Of a stretch of DNA of 33,846 bases, positions 10,310-18,446 are shown in pieces. The first letter of the stretch is position 1, and each line of letters begins with the position of its first letter. The DNA is from an uncultured Verrucomicrobia subdivision 3 bacterium (GTDB lineage Bacteria > Verrucomicrobiota > Verrucomicrobiia > Limisphaerales > UBA8199). The notes beneath the pieces were generated by a model. It saw only the letters and a list, made by a program, of their open reading frames with translations. It was not told the DNA's origin and ran no database searches. The stretch is from assembly GCA_903913865.1 (NCBI GenBank), contig CAIWMU010000011.1, positions 1 to 33,846 on the forward strand, given 5' to 3'. Made by a program: the position numbers and the translations under genes.

Positions 10310-10556
10310 TTGACTCTTCAGGGAGCTTTCGCCCCCATCCCGCCGTTCCAGTGATACGTTTTGTGTTCAGGGACCATTGTGTCCACTGGTTACGACACGG
10401 CCCGGCTTCATTCCTTAGAAGATTTTCCCGAAAATCACCATCCGGTTCTGAAAGGCTCACCCTTCTTCCGAACTCACGAGGCTGGCATCTCCAGGATCTA
10501 GAGCGGCGGCACAGGATTTCCAGGCCAGCGTTGAAACCTCCCGCCAAAGACGCAGG
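10310..10556. other. Intergenic region upstream of the sigma operon
   Basis: No gene is supported here. It must hold the promoter of the minus-strand sigma operon and the 3' end of the acyltransferase transcript. A perfect 7-bp inverted repeat, GATTTTC-CC-GAAAATC, lies at 10421-10436, about 110 bases upstream of the sigma start, and could be an operator or a weak hairpin. No convincing intrinsic terminator with a T-run follows the acyltransferase. Confidence 0.4.
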
Positions 10557-11744
10557 TCACCGCCTCTTCGCCACCCCGGTCCCCCAACGGATCCGGTCCC
10601 GCAGGTTCAGGAGGGGGGTCTCAAAGAATTCCGTCAGCACCGCTCCCACCGCGATTGAAAACAGGCAGAAAACCAGGAAGAGCGCCGCCACCAGGCCGGG
10701 CGCCCAGGATACATGGGCCGCCACCCATGTCTGGGTTTCCCGATAAAACGGCAGCGGCAAAGCCCACAGAAAGAAGTTCCAAAGAAAAATATTGTAGGAC
10801 CACCGCCCCACGTGCGACACCACCCGGACCAGCAGGGTCTTTTCCCACCGGCCAAACCCGTTCAAATAGAGCGTCAGCAGCAGCAGGCTGTATCCGAGCG
10901 CCAGCAGGGTGAAGCCCCCGACAAACATCACCGGATTTTCACGGGCCAGGAAGAACCCGGACGAGATCAATGCCATGACCACGGCAAAGGCCCTCCAGGG
11001 ATGTCGCCGCAGAGGCTCCAGGGCGGGCAGATGATACCGGCAAAGGAACTGGGCCAGAACACCGTAGGTCAGCCCATCCAACCGGAAATGGGTCAGGCGA
11101 AAATTCTCAGGGTGCATCCCCGTGGCAGCAGATGCCAACCGCAGGAGCGGAATCCCCGCCAGAATGACCAGAAAGGCCGCCAGCAACCCCCGGGACGATC
11201 CCCCCTCGGAGGGCTTCCGCCCCGGCCAGAGCCACCACAACAGCAACGGCATCAGCAGGTAAAAATGCTCCTCCACAGCCAGACTCCAGGTCGGGCCGTT
11301 GGGATTATCAGGCAGATAATTCTGGATGAACAGCAAATGCTCCGCAAGGGAACGAGCCATCCCGGCCCCGGAACCGGTCACCAGCCAGTGGCTGGCACCG
11401 CTGACCGCCAGCACCCCCAGCAACAGCCAGTACGAAGGCAGAATCTTGAAGGCCCGCCGGATCCAGAACCGCACCAGATGCAACCGGTTCGTCTGCTCCA
11501 ACTCCTTGAACAACAGCCCGGAGATGAGAAACCCGCTCAGCACAAAAAACATGTCCACCCCCGTCCATCCAATGTTCTTCAGCCGCCAATACACGAACCC
11601 GGCCCCCCCCGTCAGGGTCGGCAGCATGGGCGCCGTGAACGGCTCCAGATGGTTGAACAAAACCATGACAATCGCCACCCCCCGGAGAACATCGAGGCTC
11701 TGATTGCGAACAGGTGCTGCGGGGGATGCGGTTGGGTTCGACAT
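10557..11744 (-). CDS. Acyltransferase 3 family membrane protein (OafA/YrhL-like)
   Basis: A 395-residue integral membrane acyltransferase of the family that O-acetylates or otherwise acylates surface polysaccharides and lipids. The N-terminal signature is clear: LDVLRGVAIVMVLFNHLEPF with the family Arg and His, then GVDMFFVLSGFLISGLL and the conserved FWIRRAFKILPSYW. About ten hydrophobic segments follow to the C-terminus. No SGNH extension is present. It is a single gene, with the sigma operon downstream on the same strand separated by about 250 bases. The acyl donor and acceptor cannot be read from sequence. The assigned start has a short polar leader (TASPAAPVRNQ) before the first helix. 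Confidence 0.93.
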   Translation of the reverse strand: MSNPTASPAAPVRNQSLDVLRGVAIVMVLFNHLEPFTAPMLPTLTGGAGFVYWRLKNIGWTGVDMFFVLSGFLISGLLFKELEQTNRLHLVRFWIRRAFKILPSYWLLLGVLAVSGASHWLVTGSGAGMARSLAEHLLFIQNYLPDNPNGPTWSLAVEEHFYLLMPLLLWWLWPGRKPSEGGSSRGLLAAFLVILAGIPLLRLASAATGMHPENFRLTHFRLDGLTYGVLAQFLCRYHLPALEPLRRHPWRAFAVVMALISSGFFLARENPVMFVGGFTLLALGYSLLLLTLYLNGFGRWEKTLLVRVVSHVGRWSYNIFLWNFFLWALPLPFYRETQTWVAAHVSWAPGLVAALFLVFCLFSIAVGAVLTEFFETPLLNLRDRIRWGTGVAKRR

Positions 11745-12021
11745 GAATTATTCTGGGATCTGGATGGCTTGGATGACTCGTCGGCCGCAATGGGCCATAT
11801 GTCTCTCTGCTGGATGCTCTTGGGCGCTCGTTTTTTCGGCTGCTGCCAATTGATCAACCTTGCCGGAATAAGTGAGAGTTGGCAGTTGAACCCACTTATT
11901 GGAAGCAAGCGTCCCAAAAGCGCTTATCCCTGTAAAGCGACAACTTGGGACGCCGAAATGGAGCACAACCGCGAACTTCGCCCACGGATCTCGCAAAAAT
12001 GAAGAGTGTCAGCCATTTATA
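11745..12021. other. Gap between acyltransferase and IS element; hairpin
   Basis: No gene is convincing. On the minus strand an 82-codon frame (11748-11996) stays open but lacks recognisable domains. A hairpin AATAAGTG (11867-11874) / CACTTATT (11893-11900) with an 18-base loop lies in the middle. The stretch ends at the TA dinucleotide that forms the left target duplication of the IS630 element. Confidence 0.4.
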
Positions 12022-12050
12022 CCATTTCTGTTAGAAAAAGAGTAGAAAGC
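12022..12050 (+). repeat. IS630 left terminal inverted repeat
   Basis: Begins CCATTTCT next to TA and ends GTAGAAAGC. Compared with the reverse complement of 13131-13159 it matches at 20 of 29 positions by hand count, with conserved outer (8 bp) and inner (GTAGAA.GC) blocks around a variable middle. Confidence 0.75.
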
Positions 12051-12086
12051 TGTTGCTCGTCACTAACGCACGACTTAGACTTCGTC

Positions 12087-13129
12087 ATGGGAAGACCCCG
12101 AACAAAGATAGTGATGAGTGAGGAGCAATTGGCGGACCTCAAGCAAGGGATCAGCAAGGCCACCGATGTGCGGGAAAAGGAGAGGCTGCAGGTGGTGTTA
12201 TGGGCCACAACCGGGCAGTATACCCTTGATGAAATGGCAACATTGAGTGGACGCGTCCGCTCAACGATCCAAATCTGGCTCGATGACTTCATGGAAGGGG
12301 GAATCACCGGGCTTGTGGCCCGCAAGAGCCCGCCCGGCAGGAGCAGCCCCATATCGAACCCTGAAGTTCAGGAGCAACTGAAAGAGGGGTTGAAGGCGGG
12401 GAAATGGCGCACAGCAGGCCAGGTCGCCCAGTGGCTCAAGACAGCCCACGGAATCGAACGGGATGCCAAGTCGATTTATCCGTGGTTGGGAAAAGTGGGT
12501 GGCGCGCCCCTGCCACGTCAAGCAGGACCCGGAGGCGGTGGCGGCCTTTCGCGCTGAATTTGGAAAGAAGCTTGAGGACCTCAAGTTGCCAAAGGACAAG
12601 CCTGTGAGGATCTGGGTTGTTGACGAGAGCCGCTTCGGGTTGCACACACAAAGCCGCCGATGTTGGACATTGAGGGGGCACAGGGTTGTGGTGCCCCGTG
12701 AGCATCGCTATGCGTGGGACTATGTCTACCGAGCCGTCGAAGTGGTGGAGGGCATATCACAATTCCAGTTCATGCCGACCGTTGGTCTGGACCTGACCCG
12801 GGGGGGGTCTTGAGCAGATCGTCAATAGTGACCTGGAGGCCGGGCACGTGATCGTCTGGGATCAGGCGGGATTCCATCACAAAGCGGGCGACGCGACCCT
12901 GCCGGAACGGATACACCTGCTTCCCCTGCCTCCCTACAGCCCGGAACTCAATCCGGTGGAGGAATTGTGGGATCAGGCAAAGGATGTGACGAGCAACAAG
13001 CGCTTTAAAGGCCTTGGAGAGTTGGAGGAGACACTGAACGAAGCCCTGCGGCCCTTCTGGGAGATGCCGGCACGAGTCCTCTCCCTTGTTCACCACTGGA
13101 TGCACGATCAAGCAAACGCTACAGTTTGA
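12087..13129 (+). pseudogene. IS630-family transposase, two frameshifts
   Basis: Read in three frames it gives a full-length transposase of about 347 residues. The N-terminal part (from ATG 12087, MGRPRTKIVMSEEQL) carries the helix-turn-helix and linker up to YPWLGK near 12498. The middle part carries the first catalytic Asp (WVVDESRFGL). The last part carries the second Asp (VIVWDQAGFHH) and the Glu (NPVEELW). The first shift lies around the AAAA/GGG run near 12492-12503. The second is at a run of eight G (12800-12807); removing one G restores the frame through to the final domain. Both shifts need one base skipped. All three DDE residues and the HTH are present, so decay is recent or the shifts are functional or technical. 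An in-frame upstream ATG at 12006 lies outside the element and is not the start. Confidence 0.85.
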
Positions 13130-13130
13130 C

Positions 13131-13159
13131 GCATTCTACCGATTGTGAAGAAGAAATGG
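13131..13159 (-). repeat. IS630 right terminal inverted repeat
   Basis: Inverted partner of 12022-12050, ending AGAAATGG next to the right TA (13160-13161). It begins one base after the transposase stop codon, typical of compact IS630 elements. Confidence 0.75.
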
Positions 13160-13287
13160 TATCAGTTGGCAAAGAGGGTTGAATTTAGAGGCACGCAAGG
13201 CAGGTGCGGATTGGGATGTGCGGTCGGGAGCCCGGTTTGGAGAGGCTTAAGGAGTGATTGAAAGGAGCTTTTGACCTGATCCGAGCA

Positions 13288-13986
13288 TCAGTGTTCTAAC
13301 TCAGATTTCCAGCGCCCCGTTTTCAATTGTTCCTGGGCTGCTCGCATCAAATCCGGGACGTTTGAGACTCCGAGCTTCCGCATAAGGCGGGCCTTGTATC
13401 CTCCTACAGTCTTGGCCCCGATGCCGAGATTGGAGGCTATTTCCTTGTTGAGGAGGCCGCGGCTGATCATTTCAAACACTTGAAGCTCGCGGTCGCTCAA
13501 TTCGGCAGCTTCCCGGGCCTGTTTTGCATCGGAGGACTCAGATTCGCGGCCGACTGCGAGCCGGATGAGTTCATTGTTCATCGCTTCGCTGACCACGAGT
13601 TGGCCTGCGAGAATTTTTCGTACGGCCTTGACGACCTCGTCCAGCGGAGCCTCCTTTGTCAGGTAGCCGGACGCTCCGGAGCGGAGTAGTCTGACGGCGT
13701 GAAGGTGCTCGTCGAACACGGAATAGACGAGGACCTTCGCCTGTGGCTGCTGGGAGCAAAACTCATAGAGCAGGGACCATCCATGTCCATCCTTCAGTTG
13801 AAGATCCAACAGCACCAGGTGGGGAAGTTTCGATCGGATGAATCGAGATGCCTCCCGCCATGAGTCAGTCTGGGCGCAGACCTCCATGTCCGGTTGTTCG
13901 TTGATGCAACTGCAGATTCCAGCCCGTGTGGCCGGGTGGTCTTCAACGACGAGAATCCGGGATTTAGGTTGCGGTGTCTCTTGCAT
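13288..13986 (-). CDS. NarL/FixJ-type response regulator
   Basis: A 232-residue transcription regulator. The receiver domain (about 8-130) has the acidic pocket E15/D16, phosphoacceptor D61 (VLLDLQLKDGHGW), S89 and K111 (GYLTKEAP). The C-terminal LuxR-type helix-turn-helix (about 162-215) reads LSDRELQVFEMISRGLLNKE followed by IASNLGIGAKTVGGYKARLM. All residues needed for phosphorylation are present. Its start lies inside the end of the histidine kinase gene (23-base overlap), so the two are co-translated and almost certainly cognate partners. Target genes are unknown; neighbours are mobile or Rhs DNA, so they give no hint. Confidence 0.95.
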   Translation of the reverse strand: MQETPQPKSRILVVEDHPATRAGICSCINEQPDMEVCAQTDSWREASRFIRSKLPHLVLLDLQLKDGHGWSLLYEFCSQQPQAKVLVYSVFDEHLHAVRLLRSGASGYLTKEAPLDEVVKAVRKILAGQLVVSEAMNNELIRLAVGRESESSDAKQAREAAELSDRELQVFEMISRGLLNKEIASNLGIGAKTVGGYKARLMRKLGVSNVPDLMRAAQEQLKTGRWKSELEH

Positions 13987-15739
13987 ATGGAGCTGTGGTT
14001 CTGGGAATGGATGAGATGTTTGCCTCCCTCACCCGATCCTCTGCCGGCAACAGGAGGAGCGATTCGGGGATGACAAGTTCCAAAAGGACTGAGTTGGGTG
14101 GCTGATTCTGCAGGGTGAGGGTTCCGCCGAGCAGCCGAGCCCGCATCTGCATCTGGCGGAGGCCCAAGCCTTCCCGCACTTTGTCCTTGGGTGGGAGCGG
14201 AAGTCCGTCATTGGAAATGGTGATGAGCAGATTGCTGTTCTGCTTCAGGATGGCAACCCAGACCTTCTTCGCATGACCATGTCGGGAGGCATTTACCACA
14301 GCCTCGCGGATTATTCTCAGCAGGAGGCAGGACACCTCCTTGTCGCGAATGGAGACATCATCGTCGAGGTTCAGATCCACACTGATTCCCAGCCAAACCT
14401 CCGCGTGCTCGGCAAAAGCGCTCAGGCTGTCCTCAAAGCTGAGGAACCCCAGGTCGGTGAGGGCGAGATCATGGGCCAGGGTGCGGGTGGCCTTCAGGAT
14501 GCGGCTGGATTCCCTCGCGAGTTCCTGGAGCTTGGGCTGAAAATCGGCAGGGGGTGGATGCGGAAGCGACGCCAGGAGGTCGATGGACCGGGTCAATCCG
14601 GCCAGGTCCTGGCAAATCGAATCGTGGAGGTCCTGCCCGACCCTCCGCTGCTCCTCCTCCTGGACACGAACGGCCTGGGTGAGCGCCTGCTGCAGTGCGC
14701 GGGCACAATCGGTGTAGGCCGCCCTCAATGCGAGGGATGCCTCGTGCTCTCGCGTTTCATCGCGGCCCAAAAGAACCCAACCTGCGACTTTGCCCCGGCG
14801 GTCCAGGAAGGGGGCAACGATGAATCGCAAAAGCCGGCTGCCAACCCGCAGGGAGAGGGCCGGGGGCTTTGGGATGTCGATGCGCAGTTGGGAGAGGCCA
14901 GGGATCTCATGGATGACTTTTCCATAGGTGGAGTCAGAGCAACCCAGCCAGTCGATGGCCTTCTGGTTGAAGTCTAAAACGCTGCCCGACTTGTCGAGCA
15001 CCAGCAGTGCTTCTGTCATGTGCTCAAGCAGCACACTGCGGGATAGAGGGGCCAGATCAAGCAGGCGCCAGCGCAGCATGGCCCATCCGAGCAGGCCCAG
15101 CAGGGCGGTTGCGCCAAGGTAGGGCATGATGAGGGTTTGCTCCATTGTGAAATGGAAAAGGTGCATTGAGTCCAGAACGAACAGCAGCCCTGCTGAGATG
15201 AAGAAAGCCATGGACCCACGACGTTGCCTCCGGGGTGCGTGCCTCCAGTGTTTCAACAGCAATCCGGCAGCGAGACCAAGGATTGATAGCACATACACAT
15301 GCAGGAGCCAGAAAATGGGTCCACGGACCCTTCTCAAGTATGTGCCGACACCTGTGGAGCCAAGGCTGGTGGACTTGTAATAAAGGTGATGCCAATCGTT
15401 GGTCCAGTTTGCACCGATGGCGAACAGGGGGACGCAGAAGAGCGCCAGAAGAGGCAGGGGACGCAACCATCGTTGATTCCTGACATGGTAGAGCGCGAGC
15501 ACCATGATCAGGCCTGGGACCAAAGGTTCGGTCGCGTATTCGGCCTTGTTCCAAGCCAGCTTTGTGGGATGGTCTGGAGCAATCAAACCCATGCTGTAGC
15601 AGAACAGGGAGCTGGCGATGCACAGCATCGTGAAAAACAGGACGCGCGAGCCTGATTGTGCCGGGCGCAACGCGGCCAGCACGGCTACGGCGATCGCGCC
15701 ACCCACGGCCAGCCACAGTGTGTCCAGGGGCCAGAACAT
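13964..15739 (-). CDS. NarX-like sensor histidine kinase with multi-pass N-terminus
   Basis: About 591 residues from ATG 15739. The first 230 residues contain about seven hydrophobic helices (a 7TM-type sensor). A PAS-like domain follows at about 245-340 (LEHMTEALLVLDKSGSVLDF). The HisKA_3 dimerisation region has the phosphoacceptor His near 372 (RRVGQDLHDSICQDLAGL). The C-terminal ATPase domain has the N box (IIREAVVNASRHGHAKKV) and a G box (NDGLPLP, GLGLRQMQMRARLLGG). The frame extends 64 codons further upstream, but that part overlaps a transposase remnant on the other strand and precedes the first membrane helix. The chosen ATG has AGGAA directly upstream. It overlaps the response regulator by 23 bases. 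The signal sensed is not readable. Confidence 0.92.
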   Translation of the reverse strand: MFWPLDTLWLAVGGAIAVAVLAALRPAQSGSRVLFFTMLCIASSLFCYSMGLIAPDHPTKLAWNKAEYATEPLVPGLIMVLALYHVRNQRWLRPLPLLALFCVPLFAIGANWTNDWHHLYYKSTSLGSTGVGTYLRRVRGPIFWLLHVYVLSILGLAAGLLLKHWRHAPRRQRRGSMAFFISAGLLFVLDSMHLFHFTMEQTLIMPYLGATALLGLLGWAMLRWRLLDLAPLSRSVLLEHMTEALLVLDKSGSVLDFNQKAIDWLGCSDSTYGKVIHEIPGLSQLRIDIPKPPALSLRVGSRLLRFIVAPFLDRRGKVAGWVLLGRDETREHEASLALRAAYTDCARALQQALTQAVRVQEEEQRRVGQDLHDSICQDLAGLTRSIDLLASLPHPPPADFQPKLQELARESSRILKATRTLAHDLALTDLGFLSFEDSLSAFAEHAEVWLGISVDLNLDDDVSIRDKEVSCLLLRIIREAVVNASRHGHAKKVWVAILKQNSNLLITISNDGLPLPPKDKVREGLGLRQMQMRARLLGGTLTLQNQPPNSVLLELVIPESLLLLPAEDRVREANISSIPRTTAPYARDTAT

Positions 15740-15820
15740 TTCCTGAATCAAACACCCACTTTTCGGAAAGTGCCAGCCAAATCGGGACTGCAAAACCTGA
15801 TTTTTGAGAGCGGTACTGCC

Positions 15821-16372
15821 AACAAAAACGCCATAGCCGAAGGAGCGGTGATCGTCTTTGTCGATGAGGCATCTTTTCGTCAAACCCCCACCCTGCGTCA
15901 AACCTGGGCCCCCTGCAACAAACGTCCCCAAATCCCCACACGGGGCGAAGGCAACACCCGGAAGGTCCTCGGTGCGGTGGAACTTCGCTCAGCAAAATAC
16001 GTTTATCGCCACCAAACCGATTACTTCAATCATCAGACCTGCCGCTCGTTTGTCGAGGATGTCGTCCTGCCGGGCTATTACCGCCGTGGACACCGGATTT
16101 ATCTGATACAGGACAACGCTTCCTATCATAGGCATCCCGAAGTCTGGGGATTTTTCAAACAAGAGCGCAGCAAACTTGAAGTTTTGTCACTTCCCAAATA
16201 CTCGCCAGAATTGAACGCTCAGGAACCGCTCTGGAAGTTTACACGCTCCAACTCCATTCATAACCGGTTCTTTGAAACACCCGCTGACTTGTGCTCCAGC
16301 CTGTTTCATTCCTTCGCAGACATGCAGCGCCATCCGGAAAAACTCCCGGGCATCCTTCGTCCTTTCTCTTGA
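15821..16372 (+). pseudogene. Truncated IS630-family transposase (catalytic half)
   Basis: Encodes only the DDE half of a second IS630-type transposase, unrelated in detail to the intact-length one at 12.0-13.1 kb. The catalytic Asp is seen in VIVFVDEASF, the second in IYLIQDNASYHRH, and the Glu region in YSPELNAQEPLW. The N-terminal helix-turn-helix is missing: upstream sequence runs directly into the start region of the histidine kinase on the other strand. The exact left boundary is uncertain by some tens of bases. No clear terminal inverted repeats or target duplication were found. It is most likely a dead remnant. Confidence 0.82.
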
Positions 16373-16401
16373 TGCCCGTATGTCGCTTTATTTATGCGCA
16401 C

Positions 16402-16746
16402 CTATATAGGCGTCGTGCGGACTGCAATCACTACAATCCCTGTGTAGTGCACAACCATCAAAGCCAGGAAGGATATTGTCGCCGTCCGGTTCGGAACCCG
16501 AATGATAAGCAGTCCAACGCCAACCCATAGGAGAAGACACCCGAACAGGCTGGCCTTAAATGAAACCAGTGCTAATGGAGATGAAAACACTCGGAACGGA
16601 ACATAAGTGCCATCTCCAGCACCAGCGCAGATCACAGCGAGCAAAAAAAGGGCAAGGCTGTATCCGAGAAACGCGAGCACTGTAGCGACGCTTCCAAGAG
16701 ATAGCGTCGATCTTAACGGCTTCGAGCGGTATGGAACTGAGGACAT
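16402..16746 (-). CDS. Small membrane protein, possible Rhs-module immunity protein
   Basis: A 114-residue protein with about four hydrophobic segments (VLAFLGYSLALFLLAVICAG, SLFGCLLLWVGVGLLII, then FLALMVVHYTGIVVIAV). No named family is recognised. It starts six bases after the stop of a short Rhs-associated tail (16753-16932). It shares a sparse pattern with the neighbour at 17186-17542: a Gly near the end of helix 1, then PF.VF, then S.LFG about 15 residues later. Both sit directly behind Rhs-derived sequence, so an immunity role is plausible but inferred only from position and size. Confidence 0.7.
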   Translation of the reverse strand: MSSVPYRSKPLRSTLSLGSVATVLAFLGYSLALFLLAVICAGAGDGTYVPFRVFSSPLALVSFKASLFGCLLLWVGVGLLIIRVPNRTATISFLALMVVHYTGIVVIAVRTTPI

Positions 16747-16752
16747 AGCCCC

Positions 16753-16932
16753 TCACCGGAAACATGCCTTACAAGGCCATTTCTTGTTCCATTTCTCGAC
16801 CATCTGCTTTGTTACGGCCCCTGCTTGCTCTCCAGTGAGCGGTTTCATTGTTCCCTTCACGATTTCATGTTCCACCCAGCGACCTGTGAAAGCGTCACTA
16901 TCGCCTAAACAGACACCCGACCCGCCGGCTTG
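16753..16932 (-). pseudogene. Rhs-associated tail remnant
   Basis: A short open frame directly upstream of the membrane protein gene. It reads GVCLGDSDAFTGRWVEHEIV and continues KGTMKPLTGEQAGAVTKQMV, then EKWNKKWPCKACFR and stop. The first half is shared with the 5' end of the Rhs gene at 18974-20287 through the 165-bp direct repeat. A TGA sits immediately upstream, so the frame is cut off from any Rhs core. A GTG at 16875 could start a 40-residue peptide. I read it as the last codons of a toxin gene whose body has been lost. Confidence 0.5.
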
Positions 16933-16999
16933 TCACGCAAAAAAGTGTAACATTCCAAAAGAATTCCAAGGCCGAATATCATCCGCAGATTTCGCAAAG
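16835..16999. repeat. 165-bp direct repeat, copy A
   Basis: Nearly identical to 20247-20411 in the same orientation, with about 19 mismatches and no gaps by hand count. It brackets the two Rhs/immunity modules. Homology stops abruptly on both sides. The stretch from here to 17185 holds no supportable gene. Confidence 0.85.
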
Positions 17000-17185
17000 G
17001 AGGAAGGAGGGACTGGCCGGAGTCTGTGTTGATCTTCGACACCTGCGCCAGGATCATGGCCTCCACGGTCGCCCTGACCAGTGCCGGATCTTACCCCTTC
17101 GCCCCTGGCCAGAGGCCCAGGGCCCGAAACAAACAGGAGTTGGTGGTGACTCCTGCGCCCCCCAGTCACAACAGGATGCAGGTGT

Positions 17186-17542
17186 TCACCAGAATGATTC
17201 GTAGAAACTTTGCGGCAAGAAGCAGGCTCCCACTGCGAGAGCGTGAAAACCAAGTAGCGTCAGGAGGACGAGAGTCCGCCGTCTTGCTTCCCAAAATACT
17301 CCGAGGACAAGAGCATACAGTGGCAACTGTAGAAAGTTGACGACGTTCAATGCCCATGTTTTGTCACCGAATAACGCGCTGCGATACAGGAACTCGGACC
17401 AAGGGAAAAAGACCGTAAAAGGAAGTTCGCTCCCGTGGACCCCAGCGTTAACGGCCAATAGCCACGCTGCTCCCCATAGAGCGATTCCACCTAATGCTCC
17501 AGAGCAGGAAAACAACACCATCCGGCTCGTGCGGACCGTCAT
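17186..17542 (-). CDS. Small membrane protein coupled to an Rhs toxin-like gene
   Basis: A 118-residue protein with about three to four hydrophobic segments (ALGGIALWGAAWLLAVNAG, NVVNFLQLPLYALVLGVFW, LVLLTLLGFHALAVGACF). Family unknown. The start chosen is ATG 17542, which overlaps the TGA of the upstream Rhs fragment as ATGA and has AGGAGG a few bases upstream; a longer frame from 17575 would begin inside the Rhs gene without a ribosome site. The coupling is the arrangement expected of a toxin and its immunity protein. It resembles the protein at 16402-16746 in helix layout and in the PF.VF ... S.LFG pattern, so the two may be diverged paralogues. Confidence 0.75.
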   Translation of the reverse strand: MTVRTSRMVLFSCSGALGGIALWGAAWLLAVNAGVHGSELPFTVFFPWSEFLYRSALFGDKTWALNVVNFLQLPLYALVLGVFWEARRRTLVLLTLLGFHALAVGACFLPQSFYESFW

Positions 17543-18393
17543 AGCTCCTCCTTTTCCTCGCATATACACCGGCATGACGCCAACCCGTCGTTGATCATTC
17601 TCCGGAAACGCACTGCAACGTAAGCTTCCGCTTGCCCAAAACGCCGCAAACTACCGGAAACAGGTTCAGTCCAATTGTCCTTGTGCTCTTCAGGATAGCT
17701 GGAGGGCCAGAAATCTGTAAAACCACTTGGGGAGCCAGTGATTGGGTCCACAAAGCCTTGTGACGTATGAACTCCGTGGCCGTAATAATCCTGCCAACTA
17801 TGGCTGAGCCGACCCAACGCCTTCAATCGCTCCCAACACTCCGGGATGTAGTTAAAACTCACTTCCTCATCTTGAAGATATCGCCCGTAAGCATCCCGAG
17901 CTGCAGCCCTCCACTGTTGCAGCTCTTGAGCGGTTTCAGTGACGAATCCGCTACGATTAAAATGACGTGGCAAGCCGTCTCCTGCCGAGCCACGATCTTG
18001 ACTTATGTTGGCGGCAACAAACGCCTCTCTGATCTCCTTCCTGCATTTTTCGTTGACCGGAGGAGTCAAACCTTCCAGAGCGGTGTTCAGGGAGTTTCTA
18101 GTCAACGTACCGTGCTGACCCCCTTTTGGCCAACTGATCCAGAGTCCAAATGCATCTATAGAGTTAACGGCATTATTCCCAACCATGCCATAGAGGTTCG
18201 AACCTCCCCGCTCCCCGATGGGGTCTCGGCTGAGCCAACGACCGTCCTTTTCATACCAATACCCATAGTAAAGCAGGTCGGTCTCATCATCCTGGCATTT
18301 GGTGGAGAACCGGAAGGGGTTGACCCTAGCCATGGGGCCGGTGGCGCGGAGGACTTCCCCAAAGGGGCCGTATTCGTATGGCGAGGAAGACAT
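17539..18393 (-). CDS. Orphan Rhs C-terminal fragment with H..QD-type toxin-like domain
   Basis: About 284 residues from ATG 18393. Residues 1-86 are the end of an Rhs repeat-associated core (YEYGPFGEV, DLLYYGYWYEKDGRWLSRDP, then NLYGMVGNNAVNSIDAFGL). The variable C-terminal domain (about 88-284) is helical and carries RLSHSWQDYYGHGVH near 190-205. That motif recalls the H-x-x-Q-D-x-Y-x-H motif of zinc phospholipase/Het-C-like proteins, suggesting a metal-dependent membrane- or lipid-acting toxin; this is a motif-level guess. The frame runs upstream to 18600, but that part overlaps the neighbouring gene in another frame and has no Rhs character. The rest of the Rhs protein is absent, so this is a displaced tail cassette that may be silent. 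The stop overlaps the membrane protein start (ATGA). Confidence 0.8.
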   Translation of the reverse strand: MSSSPYEYGPFGEVLRATGPMARVNPFRFSTKCQDDETDLLYYGYWYEKDGRWLSRDPIGERGGSNLYGMVGNNAVNSIDAFGLWISWPKGGQHGTLTRNSLNTALEGLTPPVNEKCRKEIREAFVAANISQDRGSAGDGLPRHFNRSGFVTETAQELQQWRAAARDAYGRYLQDEEVSFNYIPECWERLKALGRLSHSWQDYYGHGVHTSQGFVDPITGSPSGFTDFWPSSYPEEHKDNWTEPVSGSLRRFGQAEAYVAVRFRRMINDGLASCRCICEEKEEL

Positions 18394-18446
18394 GGCGAAC
18401 TTTCGGGAATGAAGAATCTCGTCAACAAATTGTCTTACGGCCTTCA

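Larger units (their letters stand above)
12022..13159 (+). mobile_element. IS630-family insertion sequence, about 1.14 kb
   Basis: The element is bounded by imperfect 29-bp terminal inverted repeats and flanked on both sides by the dinucleotide TA (12020-12021 and 13160-13161), the target duplication expected for IS630/Tc1-mariner elements. The only gene is a DDE transposase that now needs two frame changes. The length matches the family's usual 1.1-1.2 kb. The ends appear intact while the transposase is not, so it is either a recently damaged copy, an element using frameshifting, or affected by homopolymer sequencing errors. Confidence 0.85.

Noticed and set aside
15740-15931. 64-codon N-terminal extension of the histidine kinase
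   Set aside because: It overlaps the transposase remnant on the other strand, has no kinase-like content and precedes the first membrane helix; ATG 15739 with AGGAA upstream fits better.
16607-17032. 141-codon plus-strand frame across the repeat copy A
   Set aside because: It spans the membrane protein antisense, the Rhs tail remnant and the direct repeat without any coherent domain.
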